Source: Lachnospiraceae bacterium
GTDB taxonomy: Bacteria; Bacillota; Clostridia; Lachnospirales; Lachnospiraceae
Assembly (NCBI GenBank): GCA_024693845.1
Contig: JAILKJ010000063.1
Location: 21,407-85,406 of the forward strand
Length of the DNA stretch: 64,000 bases
Direction of reading: 5' to 3'
Of this stretch, positions 32,936 to 42,358 are shown piece by piece. A program made the translations under genes and the position numbers. The stretch's first letter is position 1, and the number at the start of each line of letters is the position of its first letter. The notes below the pieces were generated by a model. It had not been told where the DNA came from. It did not search any database and saw nothing but the letters and a program-made list of their open reading frames with translations.

Positions 32936-34342
32936 TTATAAAAGTATATCCAGAATATCGTTAAAACCGGTATTGACCGTAACCACGATAACCGTATCTC
33001 CCACACAGATGGTATCGGTACCGCTGGGGATCAGGATCTTGCCGTTGCGGTTGATACAGGTGACCAGAAGGCTGGGCTTGAGCTTTAAGTCCATAAGGGG
33101 AACGCCTGTGACGGCGGATTCCTCCTCTACCTCGAATTCCAGCGCCTCTGCCTTGCGGTCCACAAGATAGTAAAGGGTCCTGATGTTGTTCTTGCCGATG
33201 GTATTGGTCATGGCGCGGACATAGGCAATGATGGCCTCGGAGGTGATGTATTTGGGGAACATGATACTGCCCAGATCCAGCTTGCCGATAACGCTCTTGA
33301 AGTTGATGCGGTTGATCTTGGTGATGACCTTGGCATTGGAAAACTGTCTGGCAAACAGAGTCAGGATGATGTTCTCCTCATCGATACCCGTAAGCGGGAT
33401 AAAAGCTTCCACGGAATCGATGCCCTCCTCACGAAGAAGATCCTCGTCGCTGCCGTCACCGTTGATGATGATGGCTTTCGGAAGAAGGATGCTCAGCTCC
33501 TCACAGCGCTTTTTATCCTGCTCGATGATCTTGACGTTGATACCGTTTTTCAGCAGCTGATCGCCGAGATAAATGGCAGCACGGCCACCGCCCACGATCA
33601 TGGCATTTTTCACCTGACGGATATTGAATCCGATCTTGGAAAGGAAAGACTTGGCCACCTTGGGGGTGGAAACAAAGGAGATGACATCGTCCTTCTGCAG
33701 CACGAACTGACCGGAGGGAATGATAACATTGTCCTCTCTTTCCACTACGCAGACCAGCAGATTGGATTCCACCTTCTGGTTCAGATCGATGAGGGAAAGG
33801 CCGTCCAGCTGGCTGTTTTCGGGGATCTTAAACTTGACCATCTCCGCCTGTCCGTGGGCAAAAGAGGCAACCTCCAGTGCAGAGGGCAGAAGCAGGATAC
33901 GGCTGGCCTCGATGGCAGCCTCCAGCTCCGGATTGATGATCAGCGCAAGGCCCAGCTTCTCTCGAAGGTAGGCCGATTCTTTACTGTAATCGGGAGTCCT
34001 GACTCTGGCGATGGCTGCGCAGTCCGCAACCTGCTTGGCTACGGTACAGCACAGAAGGTTCAGCTCATCGGAACCCGTCACCGCAATGAACAGATCCGTA
34101 TCCGCGATACCCGCTTCGATCTGTACACTGTAGCTGGCGCCGTTACCAACCATACCCATGATATCGTAGGTATTGGTCATACTCTGGATGATATCGGGGT
34201 CGGTATCGATGACCGTGATATCGTGACCTTCCTTGCCCAGCTGTTCCACCAGCGTGGCGCCCACCTTGCCGCAGCCGACGATCATAATATGAAGGCCCTT
34301 CGCAGCGGGCTGGGATGAATGATAAAACTTACTAAGCAGCAT
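32936..34342 (-). CDS. trkA: Potassium uptake regulatory protein, tandem RCK
   Basis: This 468-aa cytoplasmic gating protein carries two RCK_N/RCK_C halves. The first Rossmann motif is MIVGCGKVGATLVEQL (about 20-35) and the second is AMIVGGGRAAIYLGDQL (about 245). C-terminal RCK_C modules lie at about 155-235 and 385-465. It binds nucleotides and controls TrkH. A 19-residue N-terminal extension precedes the usual start; the first ATG has GAGG 9 nt upstream, so it is kept, but the ATG at codon 20 is possible. Confidence 0.92.
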   Translation of the reverse strand: MLLSKFYHSSQPAAKGLHIMIVGCGKVGATLVEQLGKEGHDITVIDTDPDIIQSMTNTYDIMGMVGNGASYSVQIEAGIADTDLFIAVTGSDELNLLCCTVAKQVADCAAIARVRTPDYSKESAYLREKLGLALIINPELEAAIEASRILLLPSALEVASFAHGQAEMVKFKIPENSQLDGLSLIDLNQKVESNLLVCVVEREDNVIIPSGQFVLQKDDVISFVSTPKVAKSFLSKIGFNIRQVKNAMIVGGGRAAIYLGDQLLKNGINVKIIEQDKKRCEELSILLPKAIIINGDGSDEDLLREEGIDSVEAFIPLTGIDEENIILTLFARQFSNAKVITKINRINFKSVIGKLDLGSIMFPKYITSEAIIAYVRAMTNTIGKNNIRTLYYLVDRKAEALEFEVEEESAVTGVPLMDLKLKPSLLVTCINRNGKILIPSGTDTICVGDTVIVVTVNTGFNDILDILL

Positions 34343-34379
34343 AACTTCTTTCCTCGTGGTTCTTTTCTGATTTTACCTC

Positions 34380-35216
34380 TCAGTGATGATGGCCTCCGCC
34401 GCCGTGGGAAAAACCGCCGGAAGAGACATGATGGCCTCCGCCGCCACCGCCGGAGCTGCTTTCGATCTTCGTCTTGTGAACACTTTTGTGCAGGAAAAGA
34501 TCCTTTATCTCCTCGGTCTCGGGAGCACCGTTGGTCACGTAGGTATAGGGTGTTGTGGTATCCTTTGCCGCTGCCTTGAAAAAGTGCACGCAAAAGTATA
34601 TGGCCGATACGATGAGGGCAATGATGACTGCAATACCCGCAGGCACCTTCATAAACCCTATGCCGGGGGTCAGATGCTTTGCCACCTCATCCACATACAG
34701 GCTGTAAGCCCTGTAGGGATCATCGTTTACGATAGAGCAGACCTCGTCCAGCAGATCGTCGATCTGGGAGCTGGAATAGCCGCTCTCCGCCTTACCGGAG
34801 GTGGACAGCCAGGTATCTCCGTTGTAATTGCCGAAGCTGTACCAGTTATCTACCAGCAGGATACCGTCTCCGTGGGGCTTGTCATAGCCGAAGAGATTCT
34901 CGTCGTAAAAATCGTCCGCCCAGTCTCTGAGCCCGGTCCACTGTCCCGTGATCTCTCTGTTCAGTGTGACCAGGATGATGTCACAGGCACATTCATCCTG
35001 CCTCTTTGCGATCTGTGCTTCCAGCTTGGCCTCCTCTTCATCTGTAAGAAGCTCGCCGTAGTCGAAGACTCTCGCCGTCTGCAGGCATTCCTTATTGGTC
35101 CTGACGATCTCGGGCTTTTCTCTGCTGCCCAGCGTTGCCGCCACGATACCCGTGATCACACCGCAGACGATCAGCAGGATAAAAAATATCTTAAAGTGTT
35201 TAAAATACAGTTTCAT
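34380..35216 (-). CDS. TPM-domain membrane protein with Gly/His-rich tail
   Basis: This 278-aa protein has an N-terminal hydrophobic segment (about 10-28) and a TPM domain (about 48-180; RVFDYGELLTDEEEAKLEAQI, CDIILVT, GILLVDNW). A second membrane segment lies at about 197-217. The tail is rich in Gly, Ser and His (GGGFSHGGGGHHH-like), as in many TPM proteins, where it often reads GGGxSGGGG. TPM domains have been linked to phosphatase-like activity and to photosystem repair in plants; the bacterial role is unclear. The His-rich tail could bind metal. It lies 34 bp after the zinc-ribbon gene. Confidence 0.8.
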   Translation of the reverse strand: MKLYFKHFKIFFILLIVCGVITGIVAATLGSREKPEIVRTNKECLQTARVFDYGELLTDEEEAKLEAQIAKRQDECACDIILVTLNREITGQWTGLRDWADDFYDENLFGYDKPHGDGILLVDNWYSFGNYNGDTWLSTSGKAESGYSSSQIDDLLDEVCSIVNDDPYRAYSLYVDEVAKHLTPGIGFMKVPAGIAVIIALIVSAIYFCVHFFKAAAKDTTTPYTYVTNGAPETEEIKDLFLHKSVHKTKIESSSGGGGGGHHVSSGGFSHGGGGHHH

Positions 35217-35250
35217 TTCCGACTTCCCTTTCTTATGGGATACTTTACAT

Positions 35251-36234
35251 TTACAGACTGGAGATCACGATATTCCACATGGCCAGGAGACTGAGGATCC
35301 CCGTAAATACCGTTGCGGAATAGATCAGCATCTTGATCACCGACCGGGGCGGCGTACCCACCATCTTACCGGTCTGACCATTGATGTAGAAGGGATAGGT
35401 CTTATCGTGATATTTGTAATAGTAAGTCCACACCGGGAACATCGAATATGTAGTATCCTTGTGTTTATAGCTGCAGCCGTCGTTTCGGTTGGTCATGGAC
35501 GCATAACCCGTGATAGTCTGCTCCGTGATGCTCTTGGCATCCTCACGGCCTTTGGCGATGGCCCTCTGCAAAAGCTCTTCGCTTGGCATGTTATACTGCT
35601 CAGCCAGAAAGCCGGAAAGGAACTTGGGCTGGAAGGGCTGAAGCTTGCCGTAGTCATAGGGCTCCATCAGATCCATGATGGGATCGGGCTTGGCATAGGA
35701 AGCGTCGGCGGGCATTTTTTCAATGGGGACCCGCATGGTGCGGCGCACATCAAAGGTGGAATCCTCCGTATAATGATAGCTGCCGCTGGTCCAGCTTCTT
35801 ACCTTGTGACCGGTGGCCTGAATGGTATAACGGATGTCGAAATCAAACAGGAAAAAGGGCACATAGGTGCCTTCCATGGTAGACAACTTTGCATCCGACA
35901 AAAAATCGTCCGGAAGAAAACACTGCTTGCCGAACTCTTTTTTCAAAATGTCCTCTGCTTCCTTATGGCCTTTCTCAAAAGGCAGGATCAGCTTCGGCTC
36001 ATACTCGCCGCTGGTCCTCTCCTCCACGATCACGTAGCTGTCGCAATACTCGCAGCGAAGGGCGGCATTGTACTGCTCGATCTTCAGCTCACCGCCGCAG
36101 GCAGGACAGTTGAACATGCTCTCGGAAGGCACGCTCTCTTCGTTTTCTTCACTTTCACAATAGGGGCAGTACATCTTCTGTCTTTCCGGAGAAAAGACGG
36201 TGTTACCGCCGCAGCTTTTGCATCGAAATATCAT
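35251..36234 (-). CDS. Double zinc-ribbon protein with C-terminal membrane segment
   Basis: This 327-aa protein starts with two zinc ribbons: CKSCGG...CPYCES and CPACGG...CEYCDS (about 5-75). A long region of unassigned fold follows (about 80-285; ILPFEKGHKEAEDILKK, VPFFLFDFDIRYTIQATG). A hydrophobic C-terminus (about 300-325) could be one membrane span. Related proteins are annotated as TFIIB-type zinc ribbon proteins, but that name says nothing firm about function. The ATG at 36234 has GGAG 6 nt upstream; the track start at 36282 overlaps the upstream gene. It sits between the 1015-aa gene and the TPM gene. Confidence 0.8.
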   Translation of the reverse strand: MIFRCKSCGGNTVFSPERQKMYCPYCESEENEESVPSESMFNCPACGGELKIEQYNAALRCEYCDSYVIVEERTSGEYEPKLILPFEKGHKEAEDILKKEFGKQCFLPDDFLSDAKLSTMEGTYVPFFLFDFDIRYTIQATGHKVRSWTSGSYHYTEDSTFDVRRTMRVPIEKMPADASYAKPDPIMDLMEPYDYGKLQPFQPKFLSGFLAEQYNMPSEELLQRAIAKGREDAKSITEQTITGYASMTNRNDGCSYKHKDTTYSMFPVWTYYYKYHDKTYPFYINGQTGKMVGTPPRSVIKMLIYSATVFTGILSLLAMWNIVISSL

Positions 36235-36253
36235 AACGGTCTCCTCTATGCTA

Positions 36254-39200
36254 TTATTTGACCAGTGCAGGCTTTTTGTCAAGTTTCTCGAAGTCTGTCT
36301 TCAGGTTGGAGGCACCTGTCTTTTGCGCCATGGCTGCAAATCCCTTCTTTGCGGCAATGGGCATGGCGGCTATCCGGAGCATTCTGTGATCCGAGATCTT
36401 TTTCATGATGGCTTCGGCATTTTGGTAGCCGTCCTTTTCCGCCGCACTTTTTACAGTCTGCAAAAATACCAGCTTAGCGGCGCTGAGGGCCAAATGATTG
36501 CTTTCCAGGGGAAAGGCTTTTCTCCCTTCCCGCTTTATGTTCTCGAAGTGTCGGGTTTCAATCCGGATGGCTTCCTCCAGGCGTTCTCTTGCTTTTGTCT
36601 GCAGATCCGGCTCTTTTCCCCCCGCTGCCTTCACCGCCTTCAGATGTTCGATCTTAGCGGCTCTTTCTTCCATTCGTGCATCCGGGGACTCTTCCCTGTC
36701 ACCGTAAAATTCCGTCTTCTTTGCAATTTCCTTTCCGGCGGCATCTGCGAACTGGGAGAGCTTTTCTGCCTGGTGCTTCATCTTCACCATTCCGGGATCC
36801 CTGTCTTTTACATGTGCCTTCAAATAAGCATCGGCCGCTTCCTTCATATCCCTGACCACCTGAGTGATACGGTTTACCGGCGTGCTGCCCGACAGGCCGG
36901 CCCCTTTCTGAAGCGACATGAAAAAACGCTCCGCTGCGGGATCCTTTTTCATACCGGAGGCCAGCTGATCCGCGGATTCCATGGTCTTCCGGCTTAAATC
37001 CGAGATCACGTCGATGGTGCTTTTTAACTCTTCGTCCGCTGCCTTCCGCTTTTCCTCCCTCTCCAGCTGTCTGTCTGTATAGCCCTTTTTATCAGGGGTT
37101 TTGACAGGCTCCGGGCCTTTGGCAAAATAATTGTTTTCCCGCATGGCAAAGGATAAAAGATCGCTGACCAGATTCATCTTTTCCGCCCGGTCTCCCGTGG
37201 CGGGGATCCTGGTCTTCTTCATATAGCTCCGACATACTTCGATGAGCTTTTTATTCTGCTCTGCGATCTTCTCATCGGAAGCATCGGAATGCATCAGACG
37301 ATCCAGCTTCAGGATCTCCACCTTTACGGGACCCAGCCTTGAGGCAGGGTTGCTTAAGATCTTCTCCATCGTATTTAAGGACTTGTTTTTTGCCTTTTCA
37401 TATTCGCCCTCGCCGGTGAAGGAGATCTGAAGGGTATTATCCAGAAACCAGTCCCGCACCATCTTGTGGATCACTTCCACTCTTTCCTTTTGCTTCGATC
37501 TGTCTCCGTACACGGTGTCCACCAGTTTCCCCAGCTGGCTGTAGCCGGTGATACGGATGGTATTGTATCTTTCATCGGTGATATAGACGCCGTCGGGCAT
37601 CTCGGAGATACCGCTGCCGCGGTAGTATTCCCCGTTTTCCGCATTATAGAAGCCTGTCTGATGGGCTTTGGCATCCTCCCTGATCTCTTTCTGGGACAGA
37701 TCGATATTGGCCAGCTCCATGCTGTGATCCGTGGTGGAAATGATGATCCTTCTGGCGCCCCGGACCCTTTGCAGCGGAAAAACGAAATCCGTATGATCCT
37801 GGGCCATGGAGCAAAACACCGTGGCGTTCAGGTTCGGGATCCCCCGCAGATCATTTTTGCCCAGGAGAAGCGCCGTTCCGGCTCCGGGAACCGCATCCCG
37901 GTCAAACAGCTCCATCTGCACATATTCAAGATATTTCTCGCAGGCGGGGTTTTCCTTTTTATGCTCTTTGACATAGTCCTGCATCCAGCGGTGGATGTAA
38001 TGGACACTTTCTCCCGCCGAGACCGCGCCTCTGCTGTGACCGGTGATCAGCAGATAGATGGGCTCCGGCTGACCTTCTCCTTTGGCCCACTTATCAAAAT
38101 GCTCCGTCAGGATCTTTTTTGCCAGATTCCTGACGTATACTCTGGTATTCTCAATACTGTAGTCGCCGATATTTACCAGGTTCGGTCCTTCCAGCACAAA
38201 ACGGGTCTTGTTCACGGTTTTCCCGTTTTCCAGTGTAAGGTCCTTGGATTTATACCGGATACCGGAATACTCCTTTCCGGTTTCATCGATCAATATCTTG
38301 CCGTAAGCATCATCCAGGCTTTGGGAGATCTCTTCCTTTGTCAGCTCCTTAACTTCCCTCTTTCCGTGCTGGCCCATATGCTCCCGCCGGGGCATGGCAT
38401 AGCCTGTCCCCGCCAGATCAAACTCAATGACATGATGACCTTCGTAGGCAAGGCGGTTTCCCCGGGCATGGTGGATATTCACCCGCCGTTCCTGCTCGCT
38501 GCCCTTATGCTTTTCATCTATGAGATCATAGATCTCCTCTCCGTATACCTCCTTGATGACCTGGCGGTTATTTTTCTCAATACCACGCTCCCGCTGCCCG
38601 CGGTTTTTCTTCGTGTTCTCGATCTGCTCATCCGTCATCCGGCTCATGACATAGGTGGGGAGATTCCGGATCTTCTGTTTTTCCTCTTCGGAACGTTTTT
38701 CGTGAAGCTCCGCCTCCAGAAACAGGGACTTGCGGACCTCCAGCCTCTGACCCTTTTCCACCATAACTTTGGAATCAAAGTCTCCTGCCTTTCGGGAGTT
38801 TTCCTTCAGCTCCTCATCCTCCGGATACTCGCCATAGTTGGGCCTGGCTCCCAGCACCTCGTTCAGCTGATCATAAAGCGACTGAGGAAATGTTTTGAAC
38901 TGCCACTGTTTCGAGAAGAATTTGGAGATATCCAGCAGGGCCGTATACCTGTCATCCATGGTTTCGATCTTTTTGTCCCGGATCCGGCCGATCAGGGAAA
39001 GACCTGCCCGGTTTTCCGGCTGCATGGTTCCCACAGCCTCAAAAAGATTGGACAGAAACTCCATATCTCCCACAGTCCAGCCATTTTCCAGACAGCCCAG
39101 CATGAAATCACACTGCCTGTATTCCATTCCCTCTGTCTGCTGCTGCAGCTCAATGGCACTCATCCGGGCTTTGACAATGGAACTGTATTTATAGGCATAC

Positions 39201-39301
39201 TCCTCCACACTGCGGGTGGAAAGACCCCCCTCAGCCCGAAGCGCCTTATATCCGTTCTGCAATGGCTGCAGTAATTCTTTGAGTTTTTCCGATAATGCCA
39301 T
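36254..39301 (-). CDS. Large hydrolase-like protein of unknown family
   Basis: This is a 1015-aa protein without a signal peptide or clear membrane segment, so probably cytoplasmic. The N-terminal ~270 residues are helical and charged. The middle (about 270-600) resembles an alpha/beta hydrolase: YLLITGHSRGA carries a nucleophile-elbow Ser near residue 423, with an Asp candidate in FDRDAVPG and a His candidate in STTDHSMEL. The C-terminal ~400 residues are helical and rich in Lys/Glu. I do not recognise the whole protein. The ATG at 39301 is used because the upstream codon 1 of the track is TTG; only a weak GAAGAG precedes it. A terminator-like hairpin lies 10 nt upstream. It is followed after 19 bp by the zinc-ribbon gene. 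Confidence 0.8.
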   Translation of the reverse strand: MALSEKLKELLQPLQNGYKALRAEGGLSTRSVEEYAYKYSSIVKARMSAIELQQQTEGMEYRQCDFMLGCLENGWTVGDMEFLSNLFEAVGTMQPENRAGLSLIGRIRDKKIETMDDRYTALLDISKFFSKQWQFKTFPQSLYDQLNEVLGARPNYGEYPEDEELKENSRKAGDFDSKVMVEKGQRLEVRKSLFLEAELHEKRSEEEKQKIRNLPTYVMSRMTDEQIENTKKNRGQRERGIEKNNRQVIKEVYGEEIYDLIDEKHKGSEQERRVNIHHARGNRLAYEGHHVIEFDLAGTGYAMPRREHMGQHGKREVKELTKEEISQSLDDAYGKILIDETGKEYSGIRYKSKDLTLENGKTVNKTRFVLEGPNLVNIGDYSIENTRVYVRNLAKKILTEHFDKWAKGEGQPEPIYLLITGHSRGAVSAGESVHYIHRWMQDYVKEHKKENPACEKYLEYVQMELFDRDAVPGAGTALLLGKNDLRGIPNLNATVFCSMAQDHTDFVFPLQRVRGARRIIISTTDHSMELANIDLSQKEIREDAKAHQTGFYNAENGEYYRGSGISEMPDGVYITDERYNTIRITGYSQLGKLVDTVYGDRSKQKERVEVIHKMVRDWFLDNTLQISFTGEGEYEKAKNKSLNTMEKILSNPASRLGPVKVEILKLDRLMHSDASDEKIAEQNKKLIEVCRSYMKKTRIPATGDRAEKMNLVSDLLSFAMRENNYFAKGPEPVKTPDKKGYTDRQLEREEKRKAADEELKSTIDVISDLSRKTMESADQLASGMKKDPAAERFFMSLQKGAGLSGSTPVNRITQVVRDMKEAADAYLKAHVKDRDPGMVKMKHQAEKLSQFADAAGKEIAKKTEFYGDREESPDARMEERAAKIEHLKAVKAAGGKEPDLQTKARERLEEAIRIETRHFENIKREGRKAFPLESNHLALSAAKLVFLQTVKSAAEKDGYQNAEAIMKKISDHRMLRIAAMPIAAKKGFAAMAQKTGASNLKTDFEKLDKKPALVK

Positions 39302-39310
39302 GAGACTCTT

Positions 39311-39347
39311 CAAACAAAGACAGGGCGATGCTCACGTCGCCCTGTCT
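39311..39347 (-). terminator. Intrinsic terminator after ppdK
   Basis: AGACAGGGCGA and TCGCCCTGTCT arms have an 8-nt loop and are followed on the minus strand by TTTGTTTG. It ends about 10 nt before the next gene's ATG. Confidence 0.85.
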
Positions 39348-39368
39348 GATACTGTTCATTTAAACTTT

Positions 39369-42170
39369 TTACTTGGAAGCATTGTAGGCCTTCTTAGCCT
39401 CTTCAATACCGGCCTTCAGTCCTGCAAGACCTGCCTTAGCCGCCTCGGTACCTGCCTGTGCCAGATCCTTGGCAACTGCTGCAGCCTTATCAGCCGCATC
39501 CTTCAGACCTTCCTTGAGCTCATCATCCAGAATGGACTTCTTGGCATTCTTCTCATTGATGGCTGCCTGTGCCGCTGCCAGCCTTGCAATGGGTACACGG
39601 AAAGGCGAACAGGAAACATAGGTCAGACCTACCTTGTGGCAGAACTCAACGGAAGAAGGATCTCCGCCGTGCTCGCCGCAGATGCCCAGCTTGATGTCGG
39701 GACGAACCTTGCGGCCCTTCCTTGCTGCCATGGCAACCAGCTGTCCCACACCGTTCTGATCCAGTCTTGCAAAAGGATCGGACTCATAGATCTTCTTCTT
39801 GTAGTACTCTTCCAGGAACTTGCCTGCATCATCACGGGAGAATCCGAAGGTCATCTGGGTCAGGTCATTGGTACCGAAGGAGAAGAACTCAGCTTCCTCA
39901 GCGATCTCGTCTGCCAGAAGGGCAGCTCTGGGGATCTCGATCATGGTACCGATATGATACTCGATATCGGAGTTCATTTCCTGCTTAACAAGCTCAGCGG
40001 TCTCAACAACCACGTCCTTAACATACTTCAGCTCTTTCTTCTCGCCTACCAGCGGGATCATGATCTCGGGAACGATATCATAACCCTTCTCGGCCTTAAC
40101 CTCGATAGCAGCTTCCATAACGGCTCTGGTCTGCATCCTTGCGATCTCGGGATAGGTGACTGCAAGACGGCATCCGCGGTGACCCATCATGGGGTTGAAC
40201 TCATGCAGGGAATCACAGATCTCCTGAACCTGCTCAGCGGTCATCATCATCTGTACTGCCAGATCGTCGATATCTGCGGGATCGTTGGGAACGAACTCAT
40301 GCAGCGGCGGATCTAAGAAACGGATGGTAACCGGCCGTCCTTCCATGGTCTCGTAAAGCGCCTTGAAGTCGCCCTTCTGGAAGGGGATCAGCGCGTTGAG
40401 TGCCTTTTCTCTCTGCTCCACGGTCTGGGAGAGGATCATCTGACGGATCTTCGGGATACGATCCGGATTGAAGAACATATGCTCCGTACGGCAAAGGCCG
40501 ATACCCTCTGCACCATAGCGAATTGCATTGGCAGCATCCTGAGGCGTATCCGCATTGGTACGAACCTTCAGCTTGCGGAACTTGTCAGCCCACTCCATGA
40601 TCCGTCCGAAGTTACCGGAAACGGAAGCCTCAACGGTCTTGATGTCACCGTAGTAGATCTTACCGGTGGAACCGTCAAGGGAAATATAATCACCCTGGTG
40701 GATCGTCTTGCCACCAAGCTCGAATACCTTGTCATCCTCACTGATGGAGATATCGCCGCAACCGGATACACAGCAGGTTCCCATACCGCGGGCAACAACG
40801 GCTGCGTGAGAGGTCATACCGCCTCGAACGGTCAGGACACCTTCGGATGCATGCATACCCTCAATATCCTCGGGAGAGGTCTCCAGACGAACCAGGATGG
40901 TTCTCTCGCCTCTGCTTTCATGGGCGTTCTTGGCATCCTCTGCCGTGAAGTAAACCTTACCTGCAGCAGCACCGGGAGAAGCGGGAAGCGCCTGTCCGAT
41001 GCACTCGCCGTTAGCCAGAGCTTCGGGATCGAAGGTGGGATGCAGCAACTGATCCAGGGACTTGGCCTCGATACGAAGAACTGCTTCTTCCTCCGTGATC
41101 TTACCTTCATCTACAAGGTCGCAGGCGATCTGAAGAGCAGCCTGAGCGGTTCTCTTACCGCTTCTGGTCTGCAGGAAGTACAGCTTGCCTTCCTCGATGG
41201 TGAACTCCATATCCTGCATATCTCTGTAATGCTCCTCGAGGGTATTTGCGATCTCCATGAATTTCGCAAAGCACTCGGGAAGATCCTCTTCCAGTTTGGT
41301 GATGGGCTGGGGTGTACGGATACCTGCCACAACATCCTCGCCCTGTGCATTGATCAGGTACTCACCGAAGATACCCTTCTCGCCGGTAGCGGGATTACGG
41401 GTAAAGGCTACGCCGGTACCGGAGGTGTTGCCCATGTTACCGAATACCATGGACTGAACGTTTACTGCGGTACCCCAGTCGCCGGGGATGTCGTTCATAC
41501 GACGGTAAACGATGGCACGCTCGTTGTCCCAGGAACGGAATACGGCTTTGACAGCCTCCATCAGCTGAACCTTGGGATCCTGAGGGAAATCCTCACCCAT
41601 CTTGTCTTTGTAAATGCTCTTGAACTTAGCGATAACCTCTTTCAGATCATCGGCCGTCAAATCCATATCATACTGTACGCCCTTGGCTTCCTTGATCTCA
41701 TCCAGCACACGCTCAAACAGTGACTTGGGAACCTCCATAACCACGTCAGAGAACATCTGGATAAAACGACGATAGGAATCATATGCGAATCTTGCATTAT
41801 CGGTCTTTCTTGCAAAGCCCTCTACGGATACATCATTCAGACCCAGGTTCAGGATCGTATCCATCATACCGGGCATGGATGCTCTTGCGCCGGAACGAAC
41901 CGATACCAGAAGCGGATTCTCGGTATCACCGAACTTCTTATTCTGCTTACCTTCCAATACCTCGAGTTCGTCGAAGATCTGTTTCTGGATCTCTTCGGAT
42001 ATCTTCTTGCCCTGCCGGTAATAATCGGTGCAGGCCTCGGTAGTAACGGTAAAGCCCTGAGGGATAGGCAGACCAAGATTGGTCATCTCTGCCAGGTTGG
42101 CACCCTTGCCGCCCAAAAGCTCCCGCATGTTTGCGTTTCCTTCTTCAAAACGATACACAAATTTAGACAT
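39369..42170 (-). CDS. ppdK: Pyruvate, phosphate dikinase with C-terminal extension
   Basis: This 933-aa enzyme interconverts PEP and pyruvate using ATP or AMP/PPi, a common glycolytic route in Clostridia. Domains in order are the ATP-grasp-like nucleotide domain (GGKGANLAEMTNLG), the phosphohistidine domain (RGGMTSHAAVVARGMG, catalytic His in TSHAA) and the PEP/pyruvate barrel (HIGTMIEIPRAAL, FSFGTNDLTQM, ICGEHGGDP). The family usually ends near residue 875-880. Here an extra ~54 residues rich in Ala, Lys and Glu follow (DAADKAAAVAKDLAQAG), predicted to be amphipathic helix. AAGGGGG precedes the ATG. Confidence 0.96.
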   Translation of the reverse strand: MSKFVYRFEEGNANMRELLGGKGANLAEMTNLGLPIPQGFTVTTEACTDYYRQGKKISEEIQKQIFDELEVLEGKQNKKFGDTENPLLVSVRSGARASMPGMMDTILNLGLNDVSVEGFARKTDNARFAYDSYRRFIQMFSDVVMEVPKSLFERVLDEIKEAKGVQYDMDLTADDLKEVIAKFKSIYKDKMGEDFPQDPKVQLMEAVKAVFRSWDNERAIVYRRMNDIPGDWGTAVNVQSMVFGNMGNTSGTGVAFTRNPATGEKGIFGEYLINAQGEDVVAGIRTPQPITKLEEDLPECFAKFMEIANTLEEHYRDMQDMEFTIEEGKLYFLQTRSGKRTAQAALQIACDLVDEGKITEEEAVLRIEAKSLDQLLHPTFDPEALANGECIGQALPASPGAAAGKVYFTAEDAKNAHESRGERTILVRLETSPEDIEGMHASEGVLTVRGGMTSHAAVVARGMGTCCVSGCGDISISEDDKVFELGGKTIHQGDYISLDGSTGKIYYGDIKTVEASVSGNFGRIMEWADKFRKLKVRTNADTPQDAANAIRYGAEGIGLCRTEHMFFNPDRIPKIRQMILSQTVEQREKALNALIPFQKGDFKALYETMEGRPVTIRFLDPPLHEFVPNDPADIDDLAVQMMMTAEQVQEICDSLHEFNPMMGHRGCRLAVTYPEIARMQTRAVMEAAIEVKAEKGYDIVPEIMIPLVGEKKELKYVKDVVVETAELVKQEMNSDIEYHIGTMIEIPRAALLADEIAEEAEFFSFGTNDLTQMTFGFSRDDAGKFLEEYYKKKIYESDPFARLDQNGVGQLVAMAARKGRKVRPDIKLGICGEHGGDPSSVEFCHKVGLTYVSCSPFRVPIARLAAAQAAINEKNAKKSILDDELKEGLKDAADKAAAVAKDLAQAGTEAAKAGLAGLKAGIEEAKKAYNASK

Positions 42171-42232
42171 ACTCTGTCCCCCTTAAATGATAATCTTAAG
42201 GTGCTTGGAAAAACGATACCCAACACTATATT

Positions 42233-42238
42233 AGTATA
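42233..42238 (-). promoter_or_regulatory. Possible extended -10 of ppdK
   Basis: TGTTATACT fits TGn-TATAAT. The -35 is poor. A TGTGA-TG-TCACA inverted repeat lies immediately upstream (about 42254-42265). Confidence 0.35.
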
Positions 42239-42358
42239 ACAGAATTAGACCTGTGTGACATCACATAATTTTAAGCTAAATGCACAAATTTTTTCACTTT
42301 TTTTATTACATTTAACGTAATTGTGGTAAACTGTTAGAAAAAAACGGAGGTTACACTT

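Noticed and set aside
37466-39274. 602-aa plus-strand ORF over the 1015-aa gene
   Set aside because: It is antisense without RBS or motifs. The minus strand has the GHSRG core, tight spacing to the next gene and shared direction with its neighbours.
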